Shown here piece after piece: positions 53,195-62,934 of a DNA stretch of 64,000 nt (positions within the stretch are counted from its first letter, which is position 1; each line of letters starts with the position of its first letter). The position numbers and the translations under genes are program-made. The DNA is taken from NCBI GenBank assembly GCA_045105235.1, contig JBGCDH010000059.1, forward strand, positions 78,731 through 142,730, in the 5' to 3' direction. Under the pieces are notes generated by a model that saw only the letters and a program-made list of their open reading frames with translations, ran no database searches and was not told the origin of the DNA. The stretch is from GCA-2684655 sp045105235. GTDB lineage: Bacteria; Planctomycetota; UBA1135; UBA2386.

Positions 53195-54895
53195 CTACTG
53201 CTTGCTGGCGCACAACCGCACGACCAGCTCGCGGCCATCGCCGAGCAGGCGCCGGGCGGAACGGCGAACGACGGCACAGCCTTGATCATCGAGCGTCAGG
53301 CCACTGTAGATCTCCAGCGAACGGGTCCGCGCCCGCTCCACCGCCACCACTTCGCGTTCGAGAACGACTTCGTTGTCTGCCGTCGAAGCGTGCTTGCGGG
53401 AAGCAATCGGCAGCTCAAGAGCTTCGAGGCCGACAAAGTCGACGATTTCTAGAGCGAGATCCAGCTTTGTCAGGGCACCGCTGCTGTCCGCCATCGGCTT
53501 CGCCGTGACGAACCAACCGTCTTCGCAGAGACCCGTCACGGGATCCGCGATGCGCGCAGCTTGTGCGACTTCGCAGTTCCAGTCGCGCAGGAACGTGCGT
53601 TCGTGACCGCTCGAGCAGCAGACCGGCAGCCCCATCACGCCGTAAACCGACATGCGATGGAGGATCTTGGCTCCCGCCGGCAGGTCGCGTTGCCAAGCAA
53701 CGTCGCTGCCGACAGGAACGCTCAGGACTTCCAGCTCGATCGCGACCGACTGAAGCATCTCGTCCACTCGACGGAAGATCCTCTGGGCTGCATCGCGCGC
53801 TGCATCGCCTTTGGCGTAGAGGAGGCTGCCTTCGGCTCCAATGTCACCGATCGGGCGCAGCGAGCCCATGCCGCCATCGCCGGCGGCCTGGACGCGCGCA
53901 GCGACGAGCTTCGCCACCGGCAGGACTTCCTGCAGGTCTTCCAGCTCCCCGTAGCGCGAACTGCGAAAGCCCACGACCGGTGCCTGCATGAGCGGCGACA
54001 TGATGACGTTCGACGTTTCGTTGGCTGCCCCCGCTAGGTCTACACCGCAGCTCAGCCGCAGGAGCGATCCATCGTCGGCCGTCCATTCCTGCACTTTGTC
54101 GTCGACCCCACCGACGCGAAAGACAAAGCCAGCCTCGTCGATCTCGTGGGCAAGTCGATCGAAGCGGCCGATGGAAAGCGTCGGCGGCAACGGCTGCCCT
54201 CGGAATGGACTGGTGGTGCGAACGACGACTTCGACCAGCGCATCGTCGCTGCCGCGCACCGGACGCACGCGCAGCGCCGCCGAGGCCCCGTAGGTAACGT
54301 CGGTCACAACCGGGTTCCCCATCGACGACGCCTGCGCGATCTCCACATCGACGTCCGTGACCAGCGAAGCACGCTCTACTTCGCCAAGCACCAGCGTCTC
54401 TCCATTGACGAAGTTCTCGGTGCCCGAAAGCAGCACGGTCGTTTCGCCATCCATGATCCGTTCGAGCTTGACACGGCAGCGTGCCTGCCGCGGCAATGCG
54501 CTGCGCAGCTCCGCTACAGCAGCCTGCACCAGCTCTGGCGTGTTCGACTCCAGCGACACCCGCTCGCCCAAACGCATCAGGTCGATGTTGCCATCGTCGA
54601 CTCCGCGCAGCTCGACCAGCGTGCGGATGAGCGTGTCTTCCGAAAACAGCGGCGTTTGCTGAAGGCTAAAATCATCACGCCGCGTGCGGGCAAGCAGGTA
54701 TCCCTCGCCGGCAATCGCATGCCGCAGCCACTCCTGCTGCCGGCGCAGCAGCGGACGGACCACCCGCAGCTGCGGTGCCAGCCCGCGGCTAGCGGATGTC
54801 GCAGAAGTCAGGAGATCCTGGACTTCGGGGGCCTGCTGCTGGGCGAGCAGGGGAGCCATAGACGAGAACGCGAGAGCTAGGGCGGCGTGGGTCAT
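53195..54895 (-). CDS. secreted hypothetical protein
   Basis: A 566-residue exported protein from ATG 54895 (signal peptide MTHAALALAFSSMAPLLAQQ). Helical near the N-terminus (PQLRVVRPLLRRQQEWLRHAIAGEG), then beta-rich repeats resembling STIRRUP/secretin-N-like modules (EIAQASSMGNPVVTDVTYGASAALRVRPV, DKVQEWTADDGSLLRLSCGVDL). Such domains occur in type II/III secretion or pilus-associated proteins, but the match is weak. The function is not recognised. Confidence 0.72.
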   Translation of the reverse strand: MTHAALALAFSSMAPLLAQQQAPEVQDLLTSATSASRGLAPQLRVVRPLLRRQQEWLRHAIAGEGYLLARTRRDDFSLQQTPLFSEDTLIRTLVELRGVDDGNIDLMRLGERVSLESNTPELVQAAVAELRSALPRQARCRVKLERIMDGETTVLLSGTENFVNGETLVLGEVERASLVTDVDVEIAQASSMGNPVVTDVTYGASAALRVRPVRGSDDALVEVVVRTTSPFRGQPLPPTLSIGRFDRLAHEIDEAGFVFRVGGVDDKVQEWTADDGSLLRLSCGVDLAGAANETSNVIMSPLMQAPVVGFRSSRYGELEDLQEVLPVAKLVAARVQAAGDGGMGSLRPIGDIGAEGSLLYAKGDAARDAAQRIFRRVDEMLQSVAIELEVLSVPVGSDVAWQRDLPAGAKILHRMSVYGVMGLPVCCSSGHERTFLRDWNCEVAQAARIADPVTGLCEDGWFVTAKPMADSSGALTKLDLALEIVDFVGLEALELPIASRKHASTADNEVVLEREVVAVERARTRSLEIYSGLTLDDQGCAVVRRSARRLLGDGRELVVRLCASKQ

Positions 54896-55109
54896 GGCCT
54901 GTCGGACCCTGATGGGCCAAGTTGCGTCAGGCCGATTCCGTCCGAATGGCATGGCTCAAATACCGCATTACCGGCTCCCAACCGCGCCCAGACGCCAATT
55001 CCTGTCCTGGAGGGACCTGCCCCGCTCCAGGGCGCCGATGCCGAAGTCCACGGGACCTGCCCGCCGCGCTGGCCAAAATCCACTCGGCTGGCTACCTTCT
55101 TCGCCCCAC

Positions 55110-55562
55110 ATGTTCGACGACTTCGGCGACAAATCGACTCTGGCCATCAAGAAGGCCGAAGAACTGGCGCAGCAGCTGCAGGATGAATCCGTCGCGACGG
55201 GCCATCTGATCTACGGACTGACCGTGGATCAAAGCGTCTGCCTGCACCACATCTTTCAGGACCTCAACGTCGACCCAGACATGTTCTCGGGTTACGTGCA
55301 AAGCCTGCCGCGCGAACCCGAGGTGCCCAACGGCCCGTTCAACCGGCACTGCCACACGGTGTTCGAACGCGCCAAGGATGCGTCCAACGAGCTCGGTAGC
55401 AAGACGGTCCAGCCGGAGCACATGGCGCTCGCCGTGCTGTCGATCAAGTCCGGCTCTTGCTACGAGACGCTCAAGGAGTTCTCGATCGATCCGGAGTATG
55501 TGCAGCAGCTGATCCTGCAGGCGATGGGCTTGGATCCGGAGCAGGTTCCGGAATGGTTCTGA
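55110..55562 (+). CDS. stand-alone Clp N-terminal (repeat) domain protein
   Basis: A 150-residue protein from ATG 55110 (MFDDFGDKSTLAIKKAEELAQQLQDESVATGHLIYGL). It matches the ClpA/ClpC N-terminal double-helix repeat, with the second repeat at VFERAKDASNELGSKTVQPEHMALAVLSIKSG. No AAA+ ATPase or ClpP gene follows, so this is a lone N-domain. Such proteins may act as adaptors or competitors of ClpC substrate binding. The upstream frame is open but reads as non-coding. Confidence 0.85.
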   Translation: MFDDFGDKSTLAIKKAEELAQQLQDESVATGHLIYGLTVDQSVCLHHIFQDLNVDPDMFSGYVQSLPREPEVPNGPFNRHCHTVFERAKDASNELGSKTVQPEHMALAVLSIKSGSCYETLKEFSIDPEYVQQLILQAMGLDPEQVPEWF

Positions 55563-55623
55563 GCTCGCGCTGATCGGAACCTCGTCGCGTGGTCGGCACG
55601 CGAGGCACGCATCGAATTTTCTC

Positions 55624-55641
55624 ACGCGTCACGTGACGCGT
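55624..55641. promoter_or_regulatory. perfect 18-bp palindrome
   Basis: ACGCGTCACGTGACGCGT, fully self-complementary, 98 bases before the DUF1565 gene. Candidate operator for a dimeric regulator; a cruciform or transcript hairpin without loop is less likely. Confidence 0.5.
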
Positions 55642-55738
55642 TCGAGATGGAAGTCCTGACGGCCGTGTCCACGAGGCACGCTGCCTCGGACCCGCGCTCG
55701 CCGCGAGTCGGGACGAACCATCCCTTCGAGGAACTCCG

Positions 55739-57289
55739 ATGAAGTCTATCTCTCTTGCTGCGGCCGCCTGCGTCGCACTCGCATCGACCGCCGCCGCCCA
55801 AGCCGTCTTCTACGTTGACCAAGTCAACGGCAGCAACGCGACCGGCAATGGCACTGCCGCCAGCCCGTTCCAGACCATGACGTTTGCGGTCTCGCTGAGC
55901 GTGCCGAGCCAGTCGCTGACGCTACGCCTCCAGCCGGGCGTCTACTCCGCCGCCAACGGCGAGTCCTTCCCGCTGGACCTGCCGGCAAACGTGACAGTCG
56001 AAGGCGTTCTACGTCGCGGCGCGCGCATCCGCCACCAGCTCGCCAACCCGCTTGTCGGCGCGGCAACCGCGGCGCTTCGCGTCGAATACGGTTCCGATGG
56101 CGGCAGCTGCACGATGCGCAACCTCGCATTCGGCGGCAACCAGAAGGCCGTGCGCGTGCGCTCGAACAGCAACGACACCAGCACGTTCAACGTCGAAAAC
56201 GTGACCACCCGCATGGTTGGCCCGACATCGCAAAACGCTGGCATCGGCCTGACGGTCGTATGCGACGAAGGCAATGTCCTCTGCAACATCGACGGCGCCA
56301 CTTCCACAGATCGCCAGATCGGCCTGTGGCTGCGCACGTCTGGCTTTGGCAACATCTACGGCACGATGAACTCGAGCACGTTCTTGGCCGAGGGCGCTGC
56401 TGCACTGCCGTCGGGCACGGCCGTTCGCTTCGAAAGCAACGGCGATGGCGAGATCGAGTTCGTCACCAACAACACCGCCATCTACGAGAAGTCTAAGGCG
56501 TTCGAAGTCCGCCAGCTTGGGCAGACCAACCAGTTCTTGGCGATGAACCACTGCGCGTTCTCCGACAACGGACTGCCGGCGTTCATTCCGTCCGGCCCAA
56601 TCGTCATCGGCGGCGTCATCGACCATGTCATCGGTGCACCGACGACCTGTACCGTGGGCGCCTGTGCGTTCTTCGGCAACGCAGCCGAGCTGCCCGGCTA
56701 CGACCCGAACACGTATAGCGTCGGCGACTGCATCGTGCAGTCGGCCCCGCTCGTAGCTCTTCCAGGCAACCTGACCGGCGACCCGCTTTGGGTTGACGCC
56801 GCCAACGGCGATTTCCACATCCTGCCGGGCAGTCCAGCGCGCGATGCTATTCTGGCCTCCCTCGACACCGACTTTGATGGCGACGACCGCAACCAAGGCT
56901 GCGCGAACGCCGGCGACATTGGCATCGACGAGAGCTTTGACAGCGACATCTACCTGCCCGGCGGCAGCGCCGCGTCGCTCGGCAGCACCGTCGCAACCAA
57001 CCTCTACGGCGACGGCGGCTCGATCGCAGTTGTCGCGGCGGGCATCGCCTCGGGGCTTCCCTGTGGCCAGCCGCAGATCCTGCTGACCAACTACGTCCAG
57101 CTCGGCACCGTGACCATGCCCGGCACCGCCGGCACTCGCGCCTTTGGCACGCTGAGCTTCGGCCTGCCGACGTCGACGGCACTGATCGGCAACAGCTACG
57201 ACATCTCGGCCGGCTTCGTCCTCAACCCGACCGGTATTCCAAGCCTGGTGTCGGCGGCGAACGCCCGCAACCTGCAGATCATCAACTGA
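55739..57289 (+). CDS. secreted DUF1565 / right-handed beta-helix protein
   Basis: A 516-residue exported protein from ATG 55739 (signal peptide SISLAAAACVALASTAAAQ). It begins with FYVDQVNGSNATGNGTAASPFQTMTFAVS, the DUF1565 signature of parallel beta-helix proteins, followed by repetitive short strands; LPANVTVEGV and similar turns are typical. The final 90 residues form a beta domain with SFGLPTSTALIGNSYDISAGFVLNPTGI, distantly like other C-terminal modules in the window. No polysaccharide lyase active site is identified. A terminator hairpin follows. Confidence 0.85.
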   Translation: MKSISLAAAACVALASTAAAQAVFYVDQVNGSNATGNGTAASPFQTMTFAVSLSVPSQSLTLRLQPGVYSAANGESFPLDLPANVTVEGVLRRGARIRHQLANPLVGAATAALRVEYGSDGGSCTMRNLAFGGNQKAVRVRSNSNDTSTFNVENVTTRMVGPTSQNAGIGLTVVCDEGNVLCNIDGATSTDRQIGLWLRTSGFGNIYGTMNSSTFLAEGAAALPSGTAVRFESNGDGEIEFVTNNTAIYEKSKAFEVRQLGQTNQFLAMNHCAFSDNGLPAFIPSGPIVIGGVIDHVIGAPTTCTVGACAFFGNAAELPGYDPNTYSVGDCIVQSAPLVALPGNLTGDPLWVDAANGDFHILPGSPARDAILASLDTDFDGDDRNQGCANAGDIGIDESFDSDIYLPGGSAASLGSTVATNLYGDGGSIAVVAAGIASGLPCGQPQILLTNYVQLGTVTMPGTAGTRAFGTLSFGLPTSTALIGNSYDISAGFVLNPTGIPSLVSAANARNLQIIN

Positions 57290-57293
57290 TTGC

Positions 57294-57324
57294 CTGCGGG
57301 AGTGGCCAAAGCGCGCTCCCGCAG
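57294..57324. terminator. bidirectional hairpin between convergent genes
   Basis: Perfect 9-bp stem (CTGCGGGAG / CTCCCGCAG) with a 13-base loop, in the 47-base gap between the convergent DUF1565 and sigma factor genes. Confidence 0.6.
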
Positions 57325-57336
57325 CTCAACCGAGAC

Positions 57337-57981
57337 TCAAGCCTGGCCCTCGTTCATCTCTTCGAGCTCGAGGGCCAGCGCCGTGCGGGCTCGCAGCATC
57401 AACATCCGGCACGCGCCTTCGCTGCGGGCCAGTCGAGTCGCGATCTCGGCATACGGCAGCTGGTCGAAAACCGACATCTGGATGATCTCCGCCTGGTCGG
57501 GCTCCAGTCGCTCGAGGGCCGCGTAGAGCCGAGCCTGCTCTTCGGTCGCCGCGACCTCTGCGCTCGGCGTTGGCGTTGATGGCATCAGAATCCCGGCCAA
57601 CAGATTGCGCTGCGAGGTCCGCGAAGGAGCCCGGCGCTTCTGCGCACCGAACCAGCGGTTCTGCCGGCGGATGTCGTTCTCGATGATGCCCGCGACCCAG
57701 GCGACGAACTCATCTTCGCTCGAGCCTTCAAATCGCGGCAGGGCATCGAGCATCGCCAGATAGCTGTTCTGCAGCACATCGGAGCGACGGAGCGATACGC
57801 GCAGCTTCGCGCCGAGGCGGCTATCGACGACGCGGCGCAGACGTTCTTCGGTCGCGACGAGCAGGCGATCGATCGCCTCTGCTTCGCCGGACTGAGCGCG
57901 CCGCAGCACCGAAGCAAATGCCTCGGCGTCTTCTCTGACGACCGAATCTCGACCGGCTGGCTCTTCTTCAGGATGTTGCAT
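57337..57981 (-). CDS. ECF-type RNA polymerase sigma factor
   Basis: A 214-residue planctomycete-style ECF sigma factor from ATG 57981 (QHPEEEPAGRD). Region 2: AIDRLLVATEERLRRVVDSRLGAKLRVSLRRSDVLQNSYLAMLDALPRFEGSSEDEFVAWVAGIIENDIRRQNRWFGAQKR. Region 4: LERLEPDQAEIIQMSVFDQLPYAEIATRLARSEGACRMLMLRARTAL. It is divergent from a secreted protein plus Ser/Thr kinase, a common planctomycete combination. No overlapping anti-sigma gene follows. Confidence 0.9.
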   Translation of the reverse strand: MQHPEEEPAGRDSVVREDAEAFASVLRRAQSGEAEAIDRLLVATEERLRRVVDSRLGAKLRVSLRRSDVLQNSYLAMLDALPRFEGSSEDEFVAWVAGIIENDIRRQNRWFGAQKRRAPSRTSQRNLLAGILMPSTPTPSAEVAATEEQARLYAALERLEPDQAEIIQMSVFDQLPYAEIATRLARSEGACRMLMLRARTALALELEEMNEGQA

Positions 57982-58138
57982 GTCTTCGGCATCGAAGGCC
58001 CAAGACAGCAGATGCGCAACCGCCCCCTGTTGTCGGCATACGCACCAGAGACGCACGCATCAGATTTGTGAGACAGACCAAGATTTCTCGTCACAACCAG
58101 TGACGGCGGCAACCAGTTGATCCTTGTGCGGCCAACAG

Positions 58139-58149
58139 CCCCCCCCCCC
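58139..58149. repeat. C11 homopolymer upstream of secreted protein
   Basis: A run of eleven C residues 29 bases before ATG 58179, in the divergent promoter region of the sigma factor and secreted protein. Either a slippage-prone tract or a sequencing artefact. Confidence 0.85.
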
Positions 58150-58178
58150 ATCGATCCAACGGAAACCACAACATCATC

Positions 58179-59414
58179 ATGCACGCCAAGACTCTGCTAT
58201 CCCCCTTGCTGACGCTCGCTTCGCTTGCGGTCGCGGGAACCTCCGCAGCCGCGACAGCGCAACAGCTGCCCGAGGTCACTTCCATGACGGAATGGCCAAC
58301 GACGAGCTGGAGCCAGGAAGTCTCCGAAGCGGACTCGGCAGCGATCCGCTGGGGATCGGACCCAGGCGAATACACGTTCTTGATGGTGCATACGACCATC
58401 GACAAGAGCATCGCGGGCAGCATCCTCTTTGAGGGAATCACCAGCGCGCTGCCGTACATGGCCTCACCACTCGATGCACAGTGGACCAAGCAAGACCCGG
58501 CACTTCAGGCGTTGGCAACGTCGAAGAACTACTCGTTCGTGGGCGAAGAACCGGTGATTCCGCCAGCTCGAATCGCCGCACACATCCAGGCGTTTCTGGC
58601 ACCGACCGAAACCGGCAGCAACACGCCCGCCTCAGGCTATGCCTACTACCACCCCATCGGGGGGCCAATTGTCAGCACAACAAACTACGCGGCAAACCAC
58701 ATGGTTGCTGCGGCGACGGGTAGCGACGAACGTTCGGTATGGAAGTCGAGCATTTGGCAGAACAGCTACCTGTGGGGCGGATCGTTCTACACGTTGTACC
58801 TAGCACAGCAGTCGGTCCTGCAAATGACACAACGCTTCGGGCAGGTGAACCCATCGCACACCGTCGACCTCGATGCCGTCGATGCGTTCATCAGCGCAGC
58901 GAGCACCAAGTATGGCTTTGACGTCTTCGTCCAGCCCATCTCGGTCAAGCTGCCAACCGGCAACCAAGTCGGGCCAGAGATTCGCTTCCGACGCTTCACC
59001 AGGATCCGTCGCGTCAGCCTTCATGGAAACGAAGGCCCATGGGAGGCGCTCCGCGGGCCCGATCGCTGGATCCCCTACATGGCCGACGCGACCCAGCGCG
59101 TCTACCTCGCGCCACGCGGCAGCCAAATGCACATCGAGTTTCCGACGGCGGTGAGCTCGCTCACCAACCGCAAGCCCATGCGAGCCCTGATCCAAACCGC
59201 CAGTGGCCCACGCATCCTGCACCAGACGCCGAATCCGATTGAGAACGGCGAAGTCGTCGCCCCGGAAATGGCGGCGTTTGAAGTGCCGAGTGACATCGGT
59301 CCTGGGGCCATCGAGTTTCGGAGCATCCTGGCACCGACCGTTGTCGTTGCCCCTGTCGGCGCGACTGGTGGTGGCAAGGCGCGCATCTTCCGCTACACGC
59401 CGTCGGGCAACTAG
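58179..59414 (+). CDS. secreted hypothetical protein upstream of kinase
   Basis: A 411-residue exported protein from ATG 58179 (signal peptide LLTLASLAVAGTSAAATAQ). It has mixed alpha/beta character with segments like EYTFLMVHTTIDKSIAGSILF and GYAYYHPIGGPIVSTTNYA, and no recognised domain. The Ser/Thr kinase starts 13 bases after its stop, so the pair is probably one transcription unit; the secreted protein could be a ligand or target for that kinase system. Function unknown. Confidence 0.72.
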   Translation: MHAKTLLSPLLTLASLAVAGTSAAATAQQLPEVTSMTEWPTTSWSQEVSEADSAAIRWGSDPGEYTFLMVHTTIDKSIAGSILFEGITSALPYMASPLDAQWTKQDPALQALATSKNYSFVGEEPVIPPARIAAHIQAFLAPTETGSNTPASGYAYYHPIGGPIVSTTNYAANHMVAAATGSDERSVWKSSIWQNSYLWGGSFYTLYLAQQSVLQMTQRFGQVNPSHTVDLDAVDAFISAASTKYGFDVFVQPISVKLPTGNQVGPEIRFRRFTRIRRVSLHGNEGPWEALRGPDRWIPYMADATQRVYLAPRGSQMHIEFPTAVSSLTNRKPMRALIQTASGPRILHQTPNPIENGEVVAPEMAAFEVPSDIGPGAIEFRSILAPTVVVAPVGATGGGKARIFRYTPSGN

Positions 59415-59426
59415 CCTCTCGGAACC

Positions 59427-62342
59427 GTGGCGTCAGCCAGCGACAGCGATCGCCTGGCAGAGATCCTCGAACGCTGCTACGAGGTCATCTGCGAAGGCAA
59501 CGAGCCGGACCTCGACGCACTATGCGTCGGGGACCCGGAGCTGCGGACGCGCGTCGAACGAATGCTCGCGCAAGAGCGCCAGCTTGTCGATGCCTGCGCC
59601 GGCGCCTCCGCGGCAAAGCCACCATCGATCTGGGCAGAGGCAACGACCCCCAAGCGCATTGCCGACTTCACGATCCTCGAGCCGATCGGAATCGGCGGAA
59701 CGAGCCACGTCTACCGCGCCCGCCAAGAGTCGCTCGATCGCGAAGTCGCCCTGAAGGTGATGCGAAACGACGGCAAGTCCAGCACGACGGCCAAACTTCG
59801 CTTCGTTCGCGAGGCAACCATCACTTCGTCGCTCGACCACCCGAACATCGTGCCGGTCTACGACGCGGGCGAGGACGGGCCGCGCGCATACCTGGCCATG
59901 AAACTGCTGCGCGGGCGATCGCTAGACCGGCAGCCCAGCACCCTGAAGCCCGCACAGGTCGCGCGAATCGGCATCGAGATCGCTTCAGCCCTGGCGGCGG
60001 CACACGCAGTCGGCGTCGTGCACCGCGACATCAAGCCGGCCAACGTTGTGCTCGAACACGGCCGCGCCTACGTCGTCGACTTTGGCCTCGCCGCGTTCGC
60101 CGATCGCACGAGCATCTTGACGCAGTCGAACGCAACGCCTGGAACGCTGCTCTACCTGCCACCCGAAGTCGCAACCAGAAGCAGCAGCGGCCTCGACGCG
60201 CGCGCCGACATCTACGGACTCGGCGCGACGCTGTACGAGGTCCTGGCCGGGCGACCGCCCTTCGACGACGAAAACCCGGTGCGGGCGCTGCAGCAGATCC
60301 TTACCGCGCAGCCCCCCACACTCGGCCTCCGAGGACGCGATCGCGACCTCGAGACCCTCGTGATGCGCGCCCTCGAAAAGTCACCGCAACGACGCTTCGC
60401 AAGTGCCGAAGAGTTCGGCGAGGACCTGCAGCGGTATCTCGCCGGCGACGCCATCAAGACGCGACCGCCGCACCTACCAACCAGGCTGCTACGCCGCATC
60501 ACCAAGCACCCGCTGACCTCCCTGCTGACGGCCGCGGCGTTGCTGCTGATGGCTCTCCTTTCAGCCCAAACGGTGGCCCGCGCGAGCCATGCCCGCGACC
60601 TTCGCGAGCAACACGCCCTCCGCACAGCCACAGCGATCGCGGCGGGCGAACTTACGCAGGCAGCAGCTCACATAGAAGACCTGGCGCATCTGGACAACAC
60701 CGAGGCAATTCGTCGCGAACTCTCTATAGACCTACAGAACGAACGCGATCTGCAGCTGCTCGTCGACGCACTCGGGAATCCGCTGGCATGTCATCTTCCT
60801 GGACACCGCCAAGCACTGGTGCAGCGCGTGGTCGCTCAACAACCGCTAGGACAGCGCTCGAACAAGTGCAAAGTGGTGCTAGCGGTCGCCGACAAATCAC
60901 AGCGTCAACCGCCGAGCGATCAGGTGGCAGAACTCTACCCGCGCTGCTGCGCGGCGATTCGCGGCCGGAACGACGCGAAACTCGTTGCGGCACGCCTTCT
61001 AAAGATCCCGGCAAAGCAATCGTCGGCCGAGCTCGACCACGTGTTGGCCGCTGCGATCATGCGTCGGGCCGGCTTGCCCGAAACGGCGATTGAACAGGAG
61101 CTGCGGCTGCGCCCACTGGCGGACCGCTCGCCCCTGCTCACGCATTCGCTTGCCATTTCATTGGAGGCGCAAGGGCGCTACCGCGAAGCCTACGAGGCCA
61201 TCGCCCCGATCACAGATCACCCAATTGTGGGGCTGCTTGCCCACTGGCAGTGCGCCCGACTGGCCGCGACGCTCGGCGATCCGGCGCGCGCTGCGAAACA
61301 TCGCGCCTCGGCCGAGCGCCAGGGCATGGGAACAGACGCGCTGTTGCGAGAAGTGGTCTACCCATCGGCACTCAACGTGCTGTCGGAGCTCGATACGAAC
61401 GCGTTCGAAAAGCTCTGGCGAAACCCTCCTGATCGCTGCCGCGAGCTGCCGCACTACTGGCGTCTGGCCGCCTATGTCGCGGCTGACGAAGGCGCGACGA
61501 CTGCGGAGCTGCGCCGCGCGCGCAGCCACATCGAGACCGGCCTAACGTGCAGCCCAGACTCGCTGCAGCGCGGCATCCTCGAAGCGGTTGGCTGCCAGAT
61601 CGAATGGGCCATGCTCGCCGACGCGCTCGATCGCGGCTCCCTCGACGAAAGCAAGCAGTCAGCGGCGCTCACGACGCTGGCCAAAACGAGCAATCGACTA
61701 GCCTGCGACCTGGTGCGCCGCGACCTTCCCGAAGCATTCTGTGCCGATGCGCTGCTTGTCAGCGCGCAGTGCGAGCTCGAGCTAGGCAACTGGCCAGCCG
61801 CTGCCGCAGCACTCGATCGCGCCGCGGTCTATTCGGCAGCCGAGCCGCTGCTCTGCTACGCGCAAACCGTGGCGTCGTGCATTGCGCAGCAGCTAGAGCA
61901 TGGCGGCAACGCCGCCAACCTCGGCAAGTCCGAACTGAAGCTGGCCTCCGCCAAAGCCGTCGAACGCGCCCGCAGAGTTTTGGCCACAGCAAACGACGCG
62001 TCCGCGAAGCAAGCCCGCCCGGGACAAGCAGCGGCGGCGCGCAGTGCCCTGGCGATCTGCGCAGCCTACGCAGGGGATCTGGCCACGAGCTTGATCGCAG
62101 CTCTCGCGAACGCCGACGACGCCTCCCCGGCGTCGGCAACCGAGCCGATGTGGCCGCTCGCAGAGCTCCTCCGCGAAATCCGCACGACCGGCGCACGACG
62201 CTTCCTGCAGCGCATGCCGCCAAACCAACGGGAAAGCACGCTCGAAGCAGTATCCGACCGCCTGACGCGCGCCTGGCAGTCCGGCCGCATCGACCGGAGG
62301 GCCGCCGAAGCAGTCCTGCGAGCCTGTCGCGGCGCCAAGTGA
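59427..62342 (+). CDS. transmembrane Ser/Thr protein kinase with long repeat-like C-terminus
   Basis: A 971-residue PKN-type kinase from GTG 59427. An N-terminal 75-residue segment precedes the kinase domain: glycine loop GIGGTSHVY (88-96), Lys110 (VALK), catalytic HRDIKPANVV (Asp201), DFG (Asp218), and DIYGLGATLYEVLAGRPPFD. A single membrane segment at about 363-383 (LTSLLTAAALLLMALLSAQ) separates it from a roughly 590-residue outer part with helix-repeat (TPR/SEL1-like) character. This fits planctomycete receptor-like kinases; the outer part may sense a ligand or act as a scaffold. Confidence 0.92.
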   Translation: MASASDSDRLAEILERCYEVICEGNEPDLDALCVGDPELRTRVERMLAQERQLVDACAGASAAKPPSIWAEATTPKRIADFTILEPIGIGGTSHVYRARQESLDREVALKVMRNDGKSSTTAKLRFVREATITSSLDHPNIVPVYDAGEDGPRAYLAMKLLRGRSLDRQPSTLKPAQVARIGIEIASALAAAHAVGVVHRDIKPANVVLEHGRAYVVDFGLAAFADRTSILTQSNATPGTLLYLPPEVATRSSSGLDARADIYGLGATLYEVLAGRPPFDDENPVRALQQILTAQPPTLGLRGRDRDLETLVMRALEKSPQRRFASAEEFGEDLQRYLAGDAIKTRPPHLPTRLLRRITKHPLTSLLTAAALLLMALLSAQTVARASHARDLREQHALRTATAIAAGELTQAAAHIEDLAHLDNTEAIRRELSIDLQNERDLQLLVDALGNPLACHLPGHRQALVQRVVAQQPLGQRSNKCKVVLAVADKSQRQPPSDQVAELYPRCCAAIRGRNDAKLVAARLLKIPAKQSSAELDHVLAAAIMRRAGLPETAIEQELRLRPLADRSPLLTHSLAISLEAQGRYREAYEAIAPITDHPIVGLLAHWQCARLAATLGDPARAAKHRASAERQGMGTDALLREVVYPSALNVLSELDTNAFEKLWRNPPDRCRELPHYWRLAAYVAADEGATTAELRRARSHIETGLTCSPDSLQRGILEAVGCQIEWAMLADALDRGSLDESKQSAALTTLAKTSNRLACDLVRRDLPEAFCADALLVSAQCELELGNWPAAAAALDRAAVYSAAEPLLCYAQTVASCIAQQLEHGGNAANLGKSELKLASAKAVERARRVLATANDASAKQARPGQAAAARSALAICAAYAGDLATSLIAALANADDASPASATEPMWPLAELLREIRTTGARRFLQRMPPNQRESTLEAVSDRLTRAWQSGRIDRRAAEAVLRACRGAK

Positions 62343-62365
62343 AGCGCCGCCGCCGCCGGCCGCGC

Positions 62366-62857
62366 CTACGACTCCAGCTCGGATTCGCGCATCTTCAACC
62401 GCCAGTCGCGGCGCTTCTGCGCAGCTTCGAAGCGACGCTTTTGGGCCTCGGTCTCCGCCACGATCGGCTGGACGCGGCGCGGCTTGCCGGTCTCCGGATC
62501 GAGCGACACAAACGTCAGGTAGGCCGAAACCACGTGCCGGCGATCTCCCGTGGGGCGCTCCTCGTGCCAGACCTTAACGCCGACTTCCATCGACGTGCGG
62601 CCGGTGTAGTTGACGGATGCCAACAGCACGATCACGCCGCCGACCGGGACCGGGTTGAGAAAGTCGATCTTGTCGACGCTTGCGGTCACGACGGGCGTGC
62701 GCGCGTGGCGGCCGGCGGAGACCGCGGCGCAGACGTCCAGCCAGTGCATGACCTGGCCACCCATGGCGTTGCCGAGCGGATTGGCGTCGTTCGGCATCAC
62801 GATCTGCGTCATTTCGACGCGGCTTTGGGCAACAGTTCGCTGGGCGGATTCGGTCAT
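62366..62857 (-). CDS. acyl-CoA thioesterase, hotdog fold (YciA-like)
   Basis: A 163-residue hotdog-fold thioesterase from ATG 62857. Signature MPNDANPLGNAMGGQVMHWLD with the catalytic Asn/Asp region, then DKIDFLNPVPVGGVIVLLASVNYTGRTSMEVGVKV, matches the YciA/acyl-CoA hydrolase subfamily. It hydrolyses acyl-CoA to free CoA and acid. Substrate chain length is not predictable from the sequence. The C-terminus is a charged helix. Confidence 0.9.
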   Translation of the reverse strand: MTESAQRTVAQSRVEMTQIVMPNDANPLGNAMGGQVMHWLDVCAAVSAGRHARTPVVTASVDKIDFLNPVPVGGVIVLLASVNYTGRTSMEVGVKVWHEERPTGDRRHVVSAYLTFVSLDPETGKPRRVQPIVAETEAQKRRFEAAQKRRDWRLKMRESELES

Positions 62858-62934
62858 CGGGCGAGAATGGTAGGCCGCATGGGCGCCGAGCCAAGGTGGA
62901 ACAGCCGGCGGCGCCGACGCGCTCACCCCTCCGC

